From assembly GCA_947474875.1 (NCBI GenBank), contig CANJKY010000107.1:1-8531 (forward strand): a stretch of 8,531 nt of DNA, given 5' to 3'. How positions within the stretch are numbered: position 1 is the stretch's first letter; each line of letters opens with the position of its first letter. This DNA is from Gemmataceae bacterium (GTDB taxonomy: Bacteria > Planctomycetota > Planctomycetia > Gemmatales > Gemmataceae). A program made the translations under genes and the position numbers. Below the pieces are notes generated by a model. That model was given only the letters and a program-made list of their open reading frames with translations, searched no databases and had not been told where the DNA came from. This document shows positions 6,778 through 8,531 of the stretch, in pieces.

Positions 6778-8473
6778 CGAAGGCGACCACGACGACGGCG
6801 AGGATGCCGGCCGGCTCGGGCACGGGGGCGAACTGGTTCCACGCCAGCCCGTACAGCTCGTCGGTGGACGCGGTGAAGTTCCACACGTCGTTCGGGTACA
6901 GCACCCGCAGGCCGTACCGCCCGGCCGGCAAGTCGGTCAGGAACAGGTGCTCGGTGTTGTTGTACGGGGCCGCCGACTCGGCCACGAGGGTGTCGAAGTC
7001 GCCGGCCGCACTCAGCCGGTACACCTGCAGGTTCAGGTTCGCCAGCCGGTTGTCGAAGAAGTCGGCGTCGGTCGGGTTGGTCACCTGGAAGTCGGAGATG
7101 CCGCGGTTCGCCAGCCAGGTGAGGGTGACGGCCAAGCGGGTGGCGGCCGGGCTGTCCGGCAGGCGGTAGTCGTTCTGGCCGGTGCGGGTGACGGCGGCGT
7201 AGTCGTACCCGCGGGCGGCCACGCTGGCCGGGGCGGGGAGGGTGGTGCCGGGCACGTCGCGAGTGGACGCCGGGTCGGCGTAGAACGGCAGCGCCTGGGC
7301 CAGGTTCATCCGCCCGGCGCCGACCGCCTGGTCCAGCGCCTGGGTGGTGCGGATCACCCCGCCGGACGGCGCCTGGCCGTTGTTCCACCCGGCCGTCTTG
7401 TCCGCCGAGGTGAGCAGCACCGCCTTCACCACCCGGATGTCGGCCGAGTTGGACAGGTTCAGGGTGCGGCCGGCGTCGATCATCAGGGCCACCCCGCCGG
7501 ACACGAGCGGGGCGGCGAAACTGGTGCCCGACCCGCTGCCGTAGGCGGTGGGCGAGGCGGTGGAGGCGAGGTGCAGCAGCTCGCCGGGGGCGGCGATGTC
7601 CACCCGGATGCGGCCGCCGGAGATGGTGCTGCCGGTGGTGCCGTTGGCCGACCCGGACGGGATGAACACGTCCTGCGGGCCGCGGCTGCTGAACCCGGAC
7701 GGGGAGTTGTACGGCGGGTTGGACACGTCCGTGCCCAGGGCGGCGACGGAGATGACGTTGTACCCGGACGCCGGGGCGATGACGGTGTTCGGCCCCGGCC
7801 CGCTGTTCCCGGCGGCGAACACCAGCACCTTGCCGGTGGCCGACACCAGCGCGTCCAGCGCCCGCGGCTCGGCCGTCCGCCCGGCCGAGGCGTTCACGTC
7901 ATCCCCCCAACTGCCGTTCGCCACGTCCGCCTTCACCCCGCCGATGCCGGTCTGGAGGGCGGTCAGGTACGGCTGGTAGAACGAGCGGAAGGTGATTTCG
8001 AACGAGTTTCCCGGGGCGGTGGTGGCGATCGCCCCGGACCACAGGGTGGCGTTGTACGCGACCCCCCGCTGCTGGTTCGCCGGGGTGGACGAGCTCGGGT
8101 TCGGCCGCCCGCCCATCACGTGCGCCACCGCGGTCGGGTGGCCGAAGGTGCCGCCGTTCCCGCCCGGCCCGGTGATGAACTGGGAGATGTGCTGGAGCGT
8201 CTCGTGCCCGTTCCAGGCGTGGTGCCCCTCGATGTTGATCATCACCGCCGACGAGCCGGTGTACCCGGCGGAGTAGAACGCCGTCGCCCCGAGGAAGTCG
8301 TTCAAGTAGATGTTGCCGCCGCCGTCGGAAACGATCAGGGTGCGGGCGGACAGGGTGGACGCCGGTGCCGCTCCCGGTCCGCCGCCCAGAGGGGGTTGGG
8401 CGGCGGACCGGTGGCCGGCGGTCAGCACGACCGCGGCCGTGAGCGCGGCACACAAGCGGGATCGGGTGGTCAC
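6752..8473 (-). CDS. Secreted S8 subtilisin-like serine peptidase with PEP-CTERM sorting tag
   Basis: A 573-residue precursor. Residues 1-25 form a signal peptide (basic start, hydrophobic core, cleavage likely after SAA). The peptidase region is about 65-395: probable acid site INIEGHH (Glu82), His112 in GHPTAVAHVMGG, VANGSWGDD (184-192), oxyanion Asn223 in FAAGNSGPG, and nucleophile Ser318 in GSGTSFAAPLVSGG. The usual catalytic Asp (DTG motif) is not seen; Glu82 (or Asn80) takes its place. Residues about 440-545 look like a beta-sandwich. The C-terminus is VPEP (551-554), a hydrophobic stretch and RRRSRG, the tripartite PEP-CTERM signal handled by an exosortase, so the mature enzyme should be exported and anchored or released at the surface. 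The start is GTG 8471-8473: an in-frame stop lies at 8528-8530 and the signal peptide begins here. No clear ribosome site or promoter is visible in 8474-8531. The substrate is unknown. Confidence 0.93.
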   Translation of the reverse strand: MTTRSRLCAALTAAVVLTAGHRSAAQPPLGGGPGAAPASTLSARTLIVSDGGGNIYLNDFLGATAFYSAGYTGSSAVMINIEGHHAWNGHETLQHISQFITGPGGNGGTFGHPTAVAHVMGGRPNPSSSTPANQQRGVAYNATLWSGAIATTAPGNSFEITFRSFYQPYLTALQTGIGGVKADVANGSWGDDVNASAGRTAEPRALDALVSATGKVLVFAAGNSGPGPNTVIAPASGYNVISVAALGTDVSNPPYNSPSGFSSRGPQDVFIPSGSANGTTGSTISGGRIRVDIAAPGELLHLASTASPTAYGSGSGTSFAAPLVSGGVALMIDAGRTLNLSNSADIRVVKAVLLTSADKTAGWNNGQAPSGGVIRTTQALDQAVGAGRMNLAQALPFYADPASTRDVPGTTLPAPASVAARGYDYAAVTRTGQNDYRLPDSPAATRLAVTLTWLANRGISDFQVTNPTDADFFDNRLANLNLQVYRLSAAGDFDTLVAESAAPYNNTEHLFLTDLPAGRYGLRVLYPNDVWNFTASTDELYGLAWNQFAPVPEPAGILAVVVVAFVIRRRSRG

Positions 8474-8531
8474 TGCGGTCCGGTCGGGCGAGTCGGGTGA
8501 CGTCTGCCGCCCAGGGTACAGCCGGCGTCAG

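Noticed and set aside
6947..8500. A 517-codon + strand open frame opposite the S8 peptidase
   Set aside because: Antisense shadow: the product is Val/Gly/Arg-rich with no motif, while the - strand frame has a signal peptide, subtilase motifs and PEP-CTERM.

Overview
The window looks like chromosomal DNA of a high-GC planctomycete, most likely of the Gemmata group (Gemmataceae). This is inferred, not searched. The grounds are very GC-rich third codon positions, a membrane-anchored Ser/Thr kinase with a long TPR-like tail, a carboxypeptidase-regulatory/thioredoxin fusion with a Pro/Gly-rich linker, a secreted subtilase ending in a PEP-CTERM (VPEP) sorting tag, scarce Shine-Dalgarno signals, and two long palindromic intergenic repeats.

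Layout, left to right. (1) The 3' part of an envelope-type protein on + (2-1090), with a regulatory-like beta-sandwich domain and a C-terminal thioredoxin-fold domain whose CxxC motif is degraded to S-E-T-C. (2) A roughly 140-bp gap filled by a 101-nt near-perfect hairpin repeat, followed by an extended -10 box placed so that the next gene may be transcribed leaderless. (3) A two-gene + strand unit: a PknB-type Ser/Thr kinase (1231-3837) and, 7 bp later, a single-domain FHA protein (3845-4162) that could read phosphothreonine made by the kinase. (4) A roughly 335-bp gap between convergent genes, carrying a nested palindromic element with a perfect 22-bp stem. (5) A - strand stand-alone PolB-like DEDDy 3'-5' exonuclease (4498-5307). 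(6) A 180-bp divergent region. (7) A + strand MFS drug/H+ antiporter-like transporter (5488-6777). (8) A convergent - strand S8 subtilisin-like peptidase with signal peptide and PEP-CTERM anchor (6752-8473), whose 3' end overlaps the transporter by 26 bp.

The only clear functional partnership is the kinase-FHA pair. The other genes look like ordinary chromosomal neighbours. I see no prophage, CRISPR array, integrase or defence island, and no RNA gene. The points most worth a second look are the degraded redox motif, the likely Asp-to-Glu change in the peptidase triad, the possible leaderless kinase promoter beside the hairpin, and the two palindromic repeats.
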